DNA of 10,976 nt from an uncultured Azospirillum sp. (GTDB lineage Bacteria; Pseudomonadota; Alphaproteobacteria; RF32; CAG-239), in contig CANDEX010000053.1 of assembly GCA_947383875.1 (NCBI GenBank), positions 1-10,976 on the forward strand. Reading direction: 5' to 3'. The notes beneath the pieces were generated by a model. It did no database searches and was not told where the DNA came from. It saw nothing but the letters and a program-made list of their open reading frames with translations. This document shows positions 1 through 6,481 of this stretch, in pieces (within the stretch, counting starts at the first letter, position 1; each line of letters opens with the position of its first letter). A program made the position numbers and the translations under genes.

Positions 1-110
1 GTGCGGTAAGCGAATGTTAATTGTGACTTTGCCGTATTAGGCACTTCTGCCTTTGCGACAAATGCTGCCGATAAAACAGCGGACAGACTCAGTAAACAAA
101 TCGTCTTCAT
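1..110 (-). CDS. Secreted protein, N-terminal fragment (cut by window edge)
   Basis: Only the first 36 codons lie in the window. They begin MKTICLLSLSAVLSAAFVAKA, a typical Sec signal peptide: a basic n-region (K2), a hydrophobic core over residues 4-18, and an A-K-A signal peptidase I site, so cleavage would follow A21 and leave a mature protein starting EVPN. The ATG at 108-110 is preceded at good spacing by a GAGGTG ribosome binding site (about 115-120), and a strong promoter lies further upstream, so the start is well supported. The product is predicted to be exported to the periplasm or outer membrane. Fifteen mature residues are too few to identify a family. The frame stays open to base 1. 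Confidence 0.75.
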   Translation of the reverse strand, partial: MKTICLLSLSAVLSAAFVAKAEVPNTAKSQLTFAYR

Positions 111-147
111 AACGCACCTCTCTATAACTGAAACCATATCAGTTAGG

Positions 148-176
148 AGAATAACACACTCAACATATTTTGTCAA
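148..176 (-). promoter_or_regulatory. Sigma-70-type promoter for the secreted-protein gene
   Basis: Read on the minus strand, a perfect -35 box TTGACA (171-176) is separated by 17 bp from a -10 box TATTCT (148-153). The predicted transcript would start near 141 and have a leader of roughly 30 nt before the ATG at 110. This is one of the two best promoter matches in the window. An inverted repeat CACTCAA/TTGAGTG (157-163 and 183-189) surrounds the -35 box and could be an operator. Confidence 0.65.
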
Positions 177-240
177 TCAATATTGAGTGGTGCTGTTATT
201 TTTGGCTAAAAAAAGAAGCCTAATTTTATTAAATAAAAAA

Positions 241-1083
241 TTACGGGCGGTGTGTATAGACCGGAATTTTACATATTTTAATCCTGGTAACACCTTTGGT
301 ATTCGTATGTTTGCGGTATAAAAAACGGCGGCTTTTGAACAGCAACACTTGCAACTTTTGTTTTATGCCAAAAGTTTTATATGACGCAATTTGTAAGTTT
401 TGAGCATAAACCAGCCACCCTAACACACGTTCCATTGCATGAGCCAGGGTTCCGCCCGCATGATTGGGAGCCGGTTCATCAAAATCATCCACGGTATAGT
501 TCAATTTCAGCAGAGGCTTCATTAGTCCCGCTCGACAGATAAACATTGTTCCCGCTACAAATTTACGATCTTTCAGCGAGCACCCCATTTTCTGCATTAT
601 TTCATCAGCGCGGCGATTAGCTTCCCTATCCTCTTTTCCGGCTTTAACAATTAATTTCCAATGACTCAACATTCCGATTTCAGAATGCTGCTCCAATAAT
701 GACAACGAATTGTCTATTGCCTGTTTGTTTTTCATAAATCCTGTCAGGCAATCTCGCCATTCCGCGTTCTTAAAACTGCCGTATGGTAAATATGCCGGTT
801 TGGGCAAATTTCGTTTAGTATGTAATTTTATCAGATAATCATAATCGCTCAAATTCACGGATTGCAAAACCGTCAAAAAAGGTGCTAAATCATATCCCCT
901 ATTTGCAACTTGTATCACTTGCACATCTTTCTTAAAAGCTCGAAGGCTCTCGTTTAGCACTTTATCATCATTTACAACCGTTACAAACAAATCATAGTCA
1001 CGTCCATCCAATGCTCGGAGGAGTTTCAACATTTCCGGCAGCATATCGGTATAATAAAGATGAAGATGAACCAAGATTTTCAT
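241..1083 (-). CDS. RgpF-type rhamnan synthesis / polysaccharide glycosyltransferase-like protein
   Basis: This 280-residue protein resembles the RgpF family, whose members are linked to assembly of rhamnose-containing polysaccharides; the exact reaction of this copy is not known. Family-like features in order are the N-terminal VHLHLYYTDMLPE segment (residues 5-17), a YDLFVTV strand (30-36), the NRGYDLAPFL motif (61-70), the LIKLHTK motif (84-90), an FVAGTMF segment in the second half, and GGTLAHAMERVLG after it. The short basic C-terminal tail ends in KIPVYTHRP. I chose the ATG at 1081-1083 because the product then begins directly with the conserved MKILVHLHLYY and AAGGG lies just upstream; a longer frame from 1143 would run through the promoter. 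The protein lacks a signal peptide and is probably cytoplasmic or membrane-associated. It diverges from the GT-D gene at 1171. Confidence 0.8.
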   Translation of the reverse strand: MKILVHLHLYYTDMLPEMLKLLRALDGRDYDLFVTVVNDDKVLNESLRAFKKDVQVIQVANRGYDLAPFLTVLQSVNLSDYDYLIKLHTKRNLPKPAYLPYGSFKNAEWRDCLTGFMKNKQAIDNSLSLLEQHSEIGMLSHWKLIVKAGKEDREANRRADEIMQKMGCSLKDRKFVAGTMFICRAGLMKPLLKLNYTVDDFDEPAPNHAGGTLAHAMERVLGWLVYAQNLQIASYKTFGIKQKLQVLLFKSRRFLYRKHTNTKGVTRIKICKIPVYTHRP

Positions 1084-1106
1084 TTTTAACCCTTTGGATA
1101 AAACTA

Positions 1107-1135
1107 TTGCAATACCTTGGCGATTGTAATAAACT
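1107..1135 (+). promoter_or_regulatory. Candidate promoter for the GT-D glycosyltransferase gene
   Basis: TTGCAA (1107-1112) is followed after 17 bp by TAAACT (1130-1135), a weak -10 match. It is the best plus-strand candidate between the two divergent genes and would give a leader of roughly 30 nt before the ATG at 1171. The weak -10 keeps confidence low. Confidence 0.3.
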
Positions 1136-1150
1136 TCTGCCAATAGTCAA
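1123..1150 (-). promoter_or_regulatory. Promoter for the RgpF-type gene
   Basis: On the minus strand TTGACT (1145-1150) and TACAAT (1123-1128) are spaced by 16 bp. The predicted leader is about 30 nt before the ATG at 1083. It overlaps the candidate divergent promoter at 1107-1135, so polymerase at one would probably exclude the other. Confidence 0.5.
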
Positions 1151-1170
1151 CTCTAAACAGGAATTATCTC

Positions 1171-2058
1171 ATGGGCACCACGCTTTTTGCCAAGAACCTT
1201 ATCCGTTTGCTGAAATTTGACCTTAAGTCTCATCACAAAGCCATCAAAAAATATGCAGATTATGAATTTATGCTGGATAATCTTAAATATGAAATCTGTG
1301 ATGAAATCAAATCCTTACGCTTACCCAATGTTCTTAATCAAAAAGACAGTGTTGCTAAAATCATTAAAGACCAATGCAGCGTGGTTCGTTATGGTGATGG
1401 AGAGTTTAACCTGATGTTCGGCAGAGCTATCGGCTTTCAAGAATACACCCCCGAAATCGCCGCTCGTCTGACAGAAGTTCTTCAATCGAATGACCCACAA
1501 ATTCTGGTCGGTATTCCGGATCGTTTTGGTTCACTTGCTGACATTGATGCACAATCTCGTGCCTATTGGCGCACATTTATGGCAAAGAACCGCTCACAGA
1601 TTTATAAATATCTGAATTTCAATCAGACCTATGCCGATGCTTGTTTTACAGCTCATGCTATTGAACCGGACAACGAAAATGCGCCCAAAGACGAAGCTGA
1701 AATCGAAGCCTATTACAACGAAATTCGCAAAATCTGGGATGGTCGCGATATTACCATTATTCGTGGTGCCGGAACAGAAGTTTATGAAAATGATATTTAT
1801 GACAATGCTAAATCCGTCAACTATATTTATGGTCCTAAGGCTCACGCTTTCCGAGACTATGACCGCATTTTAGCTGAAGCTAAGGCTCAGCCCAAAGACA
1901 GACTGATGATTGTCGTTCTCGGCCCGACTGCCACCATCTTGGCTTATGATCTTGCTAAGGCCGGTTATCAGGCTCTGGATATCGGACATCTCGGTAAAGC
2001 CTATGACTGGCTGAAGCGCAAAGAAAACATCGTTATCGGCAAATTTTTCGCCTCCTAA
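1171..2058 (+). CDS. GT-D fold glycosyltransferase (DUF1792 / SP_1767-like)
   Basis: This 295-residue protein matches the GT-D glycosyltransferase family (formerly DUF1792), whose characterised streptococcal member transfers a sugar from a UDP-sugar onto glycans of serine-rich adhesins. The visible signature is VVRYGDGEFNL with the metal-binding D-x-E (D76, E78), a region IWDGRDITIIRGAGTEV followed by NDIYDNAKS, then GPTATILAYDLAKAGYQALDIGH (about 251-273, a nucleotide-binding-like region) and a Y-D-W just after it. The length is typical. The ATG at 1171 has AGGA eight bases upstream. It is the only plus-strand gene in the polysaccharide region. The donor and acceptor cannot be read from sequence; no adhesin gene is nearby, so a polysaccharide or lipid-linked acceptor is more likely than a protein. 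No signal peptide is seen, which suggests cytosolic action. Confidence 0.85.
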   Translation: MGTTLFAKNLIRLLKFDLKSHHKAIKKYADYEFMLDNLKYEICDEIKSLRLPNVLNQKDSVAKIIKDQCSVVRYGDGEFNLMFGRAIGFQEYTPEIAARLTEVLQSNDPQILVGIPDRFGSLADIDAQSRAYWRTFMAKNRSQIYKYLNFNQTYADACFTAHAIEPDNENAPKDEAEIEAYYNEIRKIWDGRDITIIRGAGTEVYENDIYDNAKSVNYIYGPKAHAFRDYDRILAEAKAQPKDRLMIVVLGPTATILAYDLAKAGYQALDIGHLGKAYDWLKRKENIVIGKFFAS

Positions 2059-2067
2059 ACCGAGGCG
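2049..2067. terminator. Possible hairpin between convergent genes, lacking a U-tract
   Basis: CGCCTC (2049-2054) and GAGGCG (2062-2067) can form a 6-bp GC-rich stem around a 7-nt loop that contains the stop codon of the GT-D gene. It lies where the GT-D gene and the acetyltransferase gene converge (29 bp apart). Neither strand has a run of T after the stem, so this is not a convincing intrinsic terminator; at best it is a weak bidirectional pause or 3'-end stabiliser. Confidence 0.2.
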
Positions 2068-2087
2068 GGTAGCCGAGATAACAAAAT

Positions 2088-2936
2088 TTACTCCTTACTC
2101 TGCCAGAGGGAAAGGCGTAGTTTCAATGCTGTCAGCCAACGACAAGAGCTCTTTATTTTACGGTTTTCATAATTGTCTTTTGTTTTCGTTTGGCGGTAAA
2201 AATCAGCGGCAGTTTCCGTTGTCAGCGGAAAGTATTTCTGGTAGTCAGAATCATCATGCGCCGCCCAGATAACGTTTTCTTTAACCACTTTAGCAGGCAT
2301 ACCCGCTGCAATACAATGCGGCGGAATGTTGCGGCTGACCACGCTGCCAAAGCCCAAGATACAACCATTGCCAAGTGTTACTCCTTTCAGAATAACAGTG
2401 CGCCGACCAACCCATACATTATCTTCAATCACCACATCTCTGTCATGATTTATTATTTTACCGTCAAAATCATAAATAGGGTGATAATCCGTATTATAAA
2501 TAGTGGTATCTGCCAGACCGCAGTCTCCCATGGTGATTTTACCGCCTTTGGCAGCCACCAGCGGCGGCCAAGTACACCATAATTTTTTGGCAGTAACCGT
2601 TGCGGCTTCTTTTAATTCCCATTCTCCGGTAACAGCTGAATTCCCGCCTATCTCCAAATAAGAACCGTCAAAAGCCGAAACTTTCACATTCATCAACTCA
2701 CAACAACGGCCAAATTTGACATGAGCATTACGAATAATAAACTGACAGCCCTGTAAATAGCATCCCTCTTCCAATTCCAGAGAAGAATCACCGTAAAGCT
2801 TAATTTTACTATCTTTAATAAAAACTTTTTTTCCTAGCTTTACGCTATTGTTTTTACCTGAAAAATGGATGGCTGAATTTTTGTAAAATTGTGGCAGCCC
2901 ATCAATTATATTATTTTTTTTACGGTTCAGCATCAT
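2088..2936 (-). CDS. Left-handed beta-helix acyltransferase (polysaccharide O-acetyltransferase-like)
   Basis: The predicted protein has 282 residues. Residues about 25-135 hold imperfect hexapeptide-like turns (for example VKLGKKVFI and LELEEGCYL). The C-terminal half carries the usual O-acetyltransferase signature: IYNTDYHPIYD with the probable catalytic His152, VVIEDNVWVGRRTVILKGVTLGNGCILGFGSVV (170-200), AGMPAK (211-216) and a Trp at 224. Relatives use acetyl-CoA to acetylate sugar hydroxyls of capsule, colanic acid or O-antigen. The ATG at 2934-2936 starts one base after the stop of the preceding gene, with AGGAAAG at ideal distance. An ATG at 2964-2966 in the same frame would need a 29-nt overlap and is less likely; the ATG at 2931-2933 is also possible. 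It is the last gene of a three-gene operon with two glycosyltransferases. The acceptor sugar is unknown. Confidence 0.85.
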   Translation of the reverse strand: MMLNRKKNNIIDGLPQFYKNSAIHFSGKNNSVKLGKKVFIKDSKIKLYGDSSLELEEGCYLQGCQFIIRNAHVKFGRCCELMNVKVSAFDGSYLEIGGNSAVTGEWELKEAATVTAKKLWCTWPPLVAAKGGKITMGDCGLADTTIYNTDYHPIYDFDGKIINHDRDVVIEDNVWVGRRTVILKGVTLGNGCILGFGSVVSRNIPPHCIAAGMPAKVVKENVIWAAHDDSDYQKYFPLTTETAADFYRQTKTKDNYENRKIKSSCRWLTALKLRLSLWQSKE

Positions 2937-2937
2937 T

Positions 2938-3903
2938 TTACTTTCCTGAAATTTCCGGCACATCAAAATTAAATTCGTTTTTTATTTTTTCGATAATTTC
3001 CCGACCGTCATATTTTGCCTTACCATCGCCTTGATCAACCCAAACGGAATGACCGGAATGGCCTTGCCATGCATGATCATAATAGTCAATTACTTTATTG
3101 CCTGATGCAATAAACGGATCTGCAAATTTATAGCCTAAATCAACTAACATTCCGAACCAATAAGCACCGGTATCAGCATGTTTATACATATTTCCAAAGA
3201 AACTGCGGCTCTTTTCGGTAATATTCCGCGCATTTTTGACATTAACCATTGACACCCACTCATTAATTCGGCATTCGCGGCTATATGCTTGCTTCGGATT
3301 AAATTTATGGATATCTTCAGTTTTAGGTGACGGTGTCAGCGGCCAGTGCGGTGACGGGCGTTCACTGTTCATAATCTTTTGCGGATTGCATATTTCAGCA
3401 AAACGGCAACGCCAGCATTGCCCTAATTCACCAACCAAAGCCATTTTTTCATCGGCTTGCAATATTTTAAGATATAAACTGACAACATCCTGCAAATACA
3501 TCACATCATCATGCATCAACATTAAATAATCTTTATCCGTATGATCCAGTGCATATTGATAACGAATGTCTTCACGGTTATGCGGATATTTGGAAGAATA
3601 AAAACGTTTCCAATTACTAAGCATAAATTTTAATGTCCGCATATATTCCGGACGATATCCCGGCACATAGACTTCTTTAATGCCTACATTACGAGTATTC
3701 ACCCGAACATCAAGTTTCCACGGCTTAAAATATTCAGCCACCGCAGGGTGCGTATAAAGTTCATAGGCACCGTTATTAGAACAGTCATCATTAATATAGA
3801 CCGTATCAATTAAATCTCCGGAATATTTTTTTAAAGTCATCAGCGTATAAAGCAGAGATTCCGGCTTTTTATAAGAGTTAATCGCTACATCAATTTTAGT
3901 CAT
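2938..3903 (-). CDS. GT-A fold (GT2-like) glycosyltransferase
   Basis: A 321-residue protein that starts TKIDVAINSYKKPESLLYTL, the first strand and helix of a GT-A fold. It continues with VYINDDCS (35-42, the nucleotide-binding Asp region) and YLMLMHDDVMY with a metal-binding D-D (132-133) in place of the classical DxD. The rest, including cysteines at CWRCRFAEIC and a Trp/His-rich C-terminal stretch (YYDHAWQGHSGHSVWVDQG), is unlike standard GT2 enzymes and may make the acceptor site. Its ATG overlaps the stop of the preceding GT2 gene by 4 nt (ATGA), so translation is probably coupled. No membrane segment or signal peptide is visible, so it is expected to act in the cytoplasm. A glycosyltransferase call is fairly secure; donor, acceptor and linkage are unknown. 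Confidence 0.72.
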   Translation of the reverse strand: MTKIDVAINSYKKPESLLYTLMTLKKYSGDLIDTVYINDDCSNNGAYELYTHPAVAEYFKPWKLDVRVNTRNVGIKEVYVPGYRPEYMRTLKFMLSNWKRFYSSKYPHNREDIRYQYALDHTDKDYLMLMHDDVMYLQDVVSLYLKILQADEKMALVGELGQCWRCRFAEICNPQKIMNSERPSPHWPLTPSPKTEDIHKFNPKQAYSRECRINEWVSMVNVKNARNITEKSRSFFGNMYKHADTGAYWFGMLVDLGYKFADPFIASGNKVIDYYDHAWQGHSGHSVWVDQGDGKAKYDGREIIEKIKNEFNFDVPEISGK

Positions 3904-4889
3904 ACAAATATTCTCGCTAAAGTATAGTGTCGATTGAAAAACAAGCGGCAGGCCAAAGCTTTACGCCAGCCGAGAAGTTCCGGTTTTAACGCCCCCTGCT
4001 CATACAATGGCAAAACCAATTCACGGGCTTTTTCCAAAGACTGCAGACGCGTGGTTTTATCTTTCATTCGGCGCAGGGGTTGAGATATAACCGATTTGAA
4101 AATAAACCGGCTGATATAACGCTCCAGTAATTGATAATCATCCTTATTCTGCACCCGCTTAGATTTAAGAAAATAATCATAAAGCACCTGCCCTGCCGCA
4201 GCATGAACCCGAACATATTTGTCAGTTTTTCCCTGATTCATAACCGAAGTAGAACTGTCTCGGTAATAAAGCAAGCGGGTATCTGTATGCACAATATTTA
4301 AGACGTGAAACATTGTTTTGAGAGTAAAAATCGTATCCTCTGCCGGTTGGATATCTTTAGGAAATTCTATTCCCGCAATGGCGTCCTTTTTATACAGACG
4401 GTTCCACACCAATACCGACCCACCACGCGGATTACGAAACCAGAAACGGAAAGCATTATGCGAAAATTCAGCCGGTATCTTTTCTACATCATAATGCGGC
4501 GGATTGTTCATAACAAAATCATCCGGCACAGTTTCATTGGTAAACTCTGCCACATCGGCATTATATTTGGTAATCAGGAAATATAACACTTCCATCGCCT
4601 GCGGATGAAGCACATCATCTTGATCCAGAAGTGCCACATAAGGAGATACCGCGCTTTTCAGACCATGATTACGTGCCACGGAACAGCCGGCATTTTCTTG
4701 TTCAATCAAACGGAAACGTGCATCGGCGGCGACATATTCATTCACAATATCAGCCGTATTGTCTGTCGATCCATCATTGACACAGATAACTTCCATATCA
4801 TCAAACGTTTGATTTTTGACAGAATCCAAACAAGGACGGAGATATTTTTCTGCATTATACAGAGGAATAACAAGAGAGATTGAGGGCAT
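3900..4889 (-). CDS. Family 2 glycosyltransferase
   Basis: A 329-residue protein with the canonical GT2 N-terminus: PSISLVIPLYNAEKYLRPCLDSV (2-24), VICVNDGSTDNT (34-45) with the UDP-binding D39, the ENAGCSVARNHGL motif (65-77) and LLDQDD (87-92), which supplies the metal-binding D-x-D (D89, D91). FPKDIQPAEDTIFTLK further on fits the ED motif that holds the catalytic base in many GT2 enzymes. It should transfer a sugar from a nucleotide-sugar donor to a growing surface glycan on the cytoplasmic side. The ATG at 4887-4889 has AAGGAA about eight bases upstream and a good promoter behind it. It is the first gene of the operon with the GT-A-like enzyme (4-nt overlap) and the O-acetyltransferase. 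Specificity cannot be assigned. Confidence 0.92.
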   Translation of the reverse strand: MPSISLVIPLYNAEKYLRPCLDSVKNQTFDDMEVICVNDGSTDNTADIVNEYVAADARFRLIEQENAGCSVARNHGLKSAVSPYVALLDQDDVLHPQAMEVLYFLITKYNADVAEFTNETVPDDFVMNNPPHYDVEKIPAEFSHNAFRFWFRNPRGGSVLVWNRLYKKDAIAGIEFPKDIQPAEDTIFTLKTMFHVLNIVHTDTRLLYYRDSSTSVMNQGKTDKYVRVHAAAGQVLYDYFLKSKRVQNKDDYQLLERYISRFIFKSVISQPLRRMKDKTTRLQSLEKARELVLPLYEQGALKPELLGWRKALACRLFFNRHYTLARIFV

Positions 4890-4921
4890 AGAAAAATTCC
4901 TTCAATTGCTAAATGATTTTT

Positions 4922-4950
4922 ACTATACCCTTACATTTTTTTTATTGCAA
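4922..4950 (-). promoter_or_regulatory. Promoter for the glycosyltransferase/acetyltransferase operon
   Basis: On the minus strand TTGCAA (4945-4950) is spaced 17 bp from TATAGT (4922-4927), directly upstream of the GT2 gene and just after the stop of the pyrophosphatase gene. The predicted leader is about 25 nt. This suggests the three-gene operon is transcribed separately from the pyrophosphatase. Confidence 0.5.
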
Positions 4951-4961
4951 CTGCTTTTGCG

Positions 4962-5516
4962 CTATTCTCCCTCATAGCCCGGCAGTGAAATTTTGCAATT
5001 TTGGTAAAGCTCAACAGCATTTTTCAAAATCGCTTTCGCTTTTTCCGGACCAAGAAAAGTTTCGATAACCACTTCTTTATTTTCAAGAACTTTATAATCC
5101 TCAAAAAAACGCTGCAACGTTTTTAAAGTATGTGGCGGCAACTCATCAATGGAATTATAATGGCAGTATTCAGGGTCATCAAGGTGAACGGCAATGATTT
5201 TATCATCCATTTCTCCCTGATCAATCATCTTCATTACTCCAATCGGTTTTGCCCGCATAATCGACAAAGGAAAAACCGGTTCCTGTCCCAGAACCAAAAT
5301 ATCCAAAGGGTCATTGTCATCACAGTATGTTTGCGGGATAAAGCCATAATTTGCCGGATAATGAACCGCACTGTATAAAATCCTGTCAACTTTTAACAAG
5401 CCGCTTTTTTTATCTAATTCATATTTGATATTTGAACCGCGAGGCACTTCAATCATTGCGGTTACAATGTTCGGAAAATCCTCTCCACTATTGACCCCAT
5501 GCCATGGATGTAACAT
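4962..5516 (-). CDS. ppa: Inorganic pyrophosphatase, family I
   Basis: A 184-residue soluble family I pyrophosphatase, which hydrolyses PPi to phosphate with Mg2+ and so drives biosynthetic reactions in the cytoplasm. Diagnostic stretches are VEVP-like [25 protein letters not shown] (substrate-binding K, E and R residues), [12 protein letters not shown], and the family signature DDNDPLDIL with the metal-binding Asp residues, followed by [19 protein letters not shown]. The N-terminus [14 protein letters not shown] and the [21 protein letters not shown] segment look more like the Bacteroidetes/archaeal-type enzymes than the shorter E. coli type. The ATG at 5514-5516 is preceded by GGGAG, but this site lies inside a perfect inverted repeat (5517-5556). 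The upstream membrane-protein gene ends 68 bp away and may be cotranscribed. Confidence 0.95.
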   Translation of the reverse strand: MLHPWHGVNSGEDFPNIVTAMIEVPRGSNIKYELDKKSGLLKVDRILYSAVHYPANYGFIPQTYCDDNDPLDILVLGQEPVFPLSIMRAKPIGVMKMIDQGEMDDKIIAVHLDDPEYCHYNSIDELPPHTLKTLQRFFEDYKVLENKEVVIETFLGPEKAKAILKNAVELYQNCKISLPGYEGE

Positions 5517-5556
5517 ATTTTATCTCCCATTATTTTCAAACAATGGGAGATAAAAT
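5517..5556 (-). repeat. Perfect 15-bp inverted repeat covering the ppa ribosome binding site
   Basis: ATTTTATCTCCCATT (5517-5531) and its exact complement AATGGGAGATAAAAT (5542-5556) flank a 10-nt spacer. In a minus-strand transcript the ppa Shine-Dalgarno GGGAG would pair with CTCCC, with the stem ending directly at the ATG. There is no T-run after it on the minus strand, so it does not look like a terminator of the upstream gene. It could be an mRNA hairpin controlling translation or a DNA operator, depending on where transcription starts. Confidence 0.75.
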
Positions 5557-5579
5557 AACTGCTTTATTCTAAATGTCAA
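5552..5579 (-). promoter_or_regulatory. Candidate ppa promoter overlapping the inverted repeat
   Basis: On the minus strand a perfect TTGACA (5574-5579) is followed after 16 bp by TATTTT (5552-5557), a weaker -10. The -10 lies in the outer arm of the 15-bp inverted repeat. If this promoter is used, RNA would begin around 5545 and miss most of the 5' arm, and the repeat would act as DNA rather than as an RNA hairpin. Confidence 0.4.
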
Positions 5580-5584
5580 AGCTT

Positions 5585-6247
5585 TTAAGAACGACGCCGT
5601 CTTTTCCAATGATGGAAGACATAAATAATCAATAAAACAGAATATAAAAATCCCAAGCCCCACATTACATAAGCTTTAATGGTTTCCCCGCTCCACTCAC
5701 GGGTTATCTCATTGACGTTTAACGCACTGCCAGTAACGGTAAACTCCGCATCCGGATTTTCATGCAGAAGCGAAGCCGCAATCTGATAATCCGGATTTAA
5801 ATAGTCAAATTTAATAACCAAATCATTATCAACTTTTTCCAAGTGAGCCGTAATTGCATCCGTGGTCGCCGTGTTATCCAATGTATAGTGCACAAGTTTG
5901 GCTCCTTCAGGGACTGTAATGCGTATCGGATCGTGCCCAATTTTAGAAACATCATTACCGGACAAAGCAGATGCCCCTTTATTATGCAGATATATTCTGG
6001 TCAGATATAAATCCTTATAATCTTTATCATGCACTTTCACGGCATAATCATTATCATTTTGTGACGAGATAAAAGTAACTTTTTCGGTTTCGTATTTTAG
6101 AATCGGACGACTGATATAAAATATATAATAACCGACGACAATACCGGTTACCGCCAAAATAAAAGCTCCTGTCTGGCTGGTCCAGAAATTCCAGATAGCT
6201 CGGCCGGCTGCCCGCCAATCTTTTCTTGCCTGTCTTTTGCTTATCAT
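5585..6247 (-). CDS. Hypothetical protein with two membrane segments and an extracytoplasmic domain
   Basis: I do not recognise this 220-residue protein. It has a basic cytoplasmic N-terminus (MISKRQARKDWRAAGR), a first membrane segment at about 27-46 (TGAFILAVTGIVVGYYIFYI), a polar domain of about 145 residues rich in predicted beta-strand, and a second membrane segment at about 194-211 (MWGLGFLYSVLLIIYVF) followed by HHWKRRRRS. By the positive-inside rule both ends are cytoplasmic and the middle domain faces the periplasm. No catalytic motif is visible; the domain could be an immunoglobulin-like fold for binding. The ATG at 6245-6247 has GAGGG four bases upstream. The gene lies upstream of ppa on the same strand and diverges from tRNA-Pro. 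No clear promoter was found upstream. Confidence 0.75.
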   Translation of the reverse strand: MISKRQARKDWRAAGRAIWNFWTSQTGAFILAVTGIVVGYYIFYISRPILKYETEKVTFISSQNDNDYAVKVHDKDYKDLYLTRIYLHNKGASALSGNDVSKIGHDPIRITVPEGAKLVHYTLDNTATTDAITAHLEKVDNDLVIKFDYLNPDYQIAASLLHENPDAEFTVTGSALNVNEITREWSGETIKAYVMWGLGFLYSVLLIIYVFHHWKRRRRS

Positions 6248-6352
6248 TATCCCTCACCTATTTATCATTTTCTTTTTGATATAATCATAATAGTTTTAAT
6301 TAAAAGAGTTTCTATCCCAACATAAAAGTTATAAATGATGATAAAAAAACTC

Positions 6353-6381
6353 TTGCATTTGAAAAGATAAAGCCTTATAGA
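6353..6381 (+). promoter_or_regulatory. Promoter of the tRNA-Pro gene
   Basis: TTGCAT (6353-6358) and TATAGA (6376-6381) are separated by exactly 17 bp. The predicted start near 6388 lies about 15 nt before the mature 5' end at 6403, as expected for a short tRNA leader removed by RNase P. Confidence 0.6.
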
Positions 6382-6402
6382 ATAGAGGTTAGCAATAACA
6401 AT

Positions 6403-6479
6403 CGGGATGTAGCGCAGCCTGGTAGCGCATTTGCATGGGGTGCAAGTGGTCGCTGGTTCGAATCCAGTCATCCCGACCA
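6403..6479 (+). tRNA. tRNA-Pro (anticodon GGG)
   Basis: The 77 bases fold as a complete cloverleaf. The acceptor stem pairs CGGGATG with CATCCCG, the D-stem pairs GCGC with GCGC, the anticodon stem pairs TTTGC with GCAAG around the loop ATGGGGT (anticodon GGG, reading CCC and CCU), and the T-stem pairs GCTGG with CCAGT (ending in a G-T pair) around TTCGAAT. The discriminator A and the CCA end are encoded. A promoter and an intrinsic terminator flank it. Its last 19 bases plus one occur again at 6627-6646. Confidence 0.95.
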
Positions 6480-6480
6480 A
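6461..6480 (+). repeat. tRNA 3'-end direct repeat, copy 1
   Basis: AATCCAGTCATCCCGACCAA is the 3' end of tRNA-Pro (part of the T-loop, the T-stem and acceptor strand, CCA) plus one base. It is repeated exactly at 6627-6646, 166 bp downstream. Duplication of a tRNA 3' end is the form left by site-specific integration. Confidence 0.9.
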
Positions 6481-6481
6481 T

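Noticed and set aside
194..230. Possible terminator downstream of the RgpF-type gene (GGCT/AGCC with A/T runs)
   Set aside because: The pairing is only 4 bp plus bulged A-T pairs; too weak to report as a terminator.
1084..1143. Longer start (ATG at 1143) for the RgpF-type protein
   Set aside because: The extra 20 residues run through the predicted promoter and precede the conserved MKILVHLHLYY start, which has its own ribosome binding site.
2190..2582. 130-codon plus-strand frame opposite the acetyltransferase gene
   Set aside because: It is a shadow of a clearly coding minus-strand gene with strong family motifs; its translation shows no recognisable domain.
6265..6480. Minus-strand reading frame starting MVGMTGFEPATTCTPC
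   Set aside because: It is the antisense translation of the tRNA-Pro gene, a well-known source of spurious proteins; it has no ribosome binding site, and the real feature is the tRNA.
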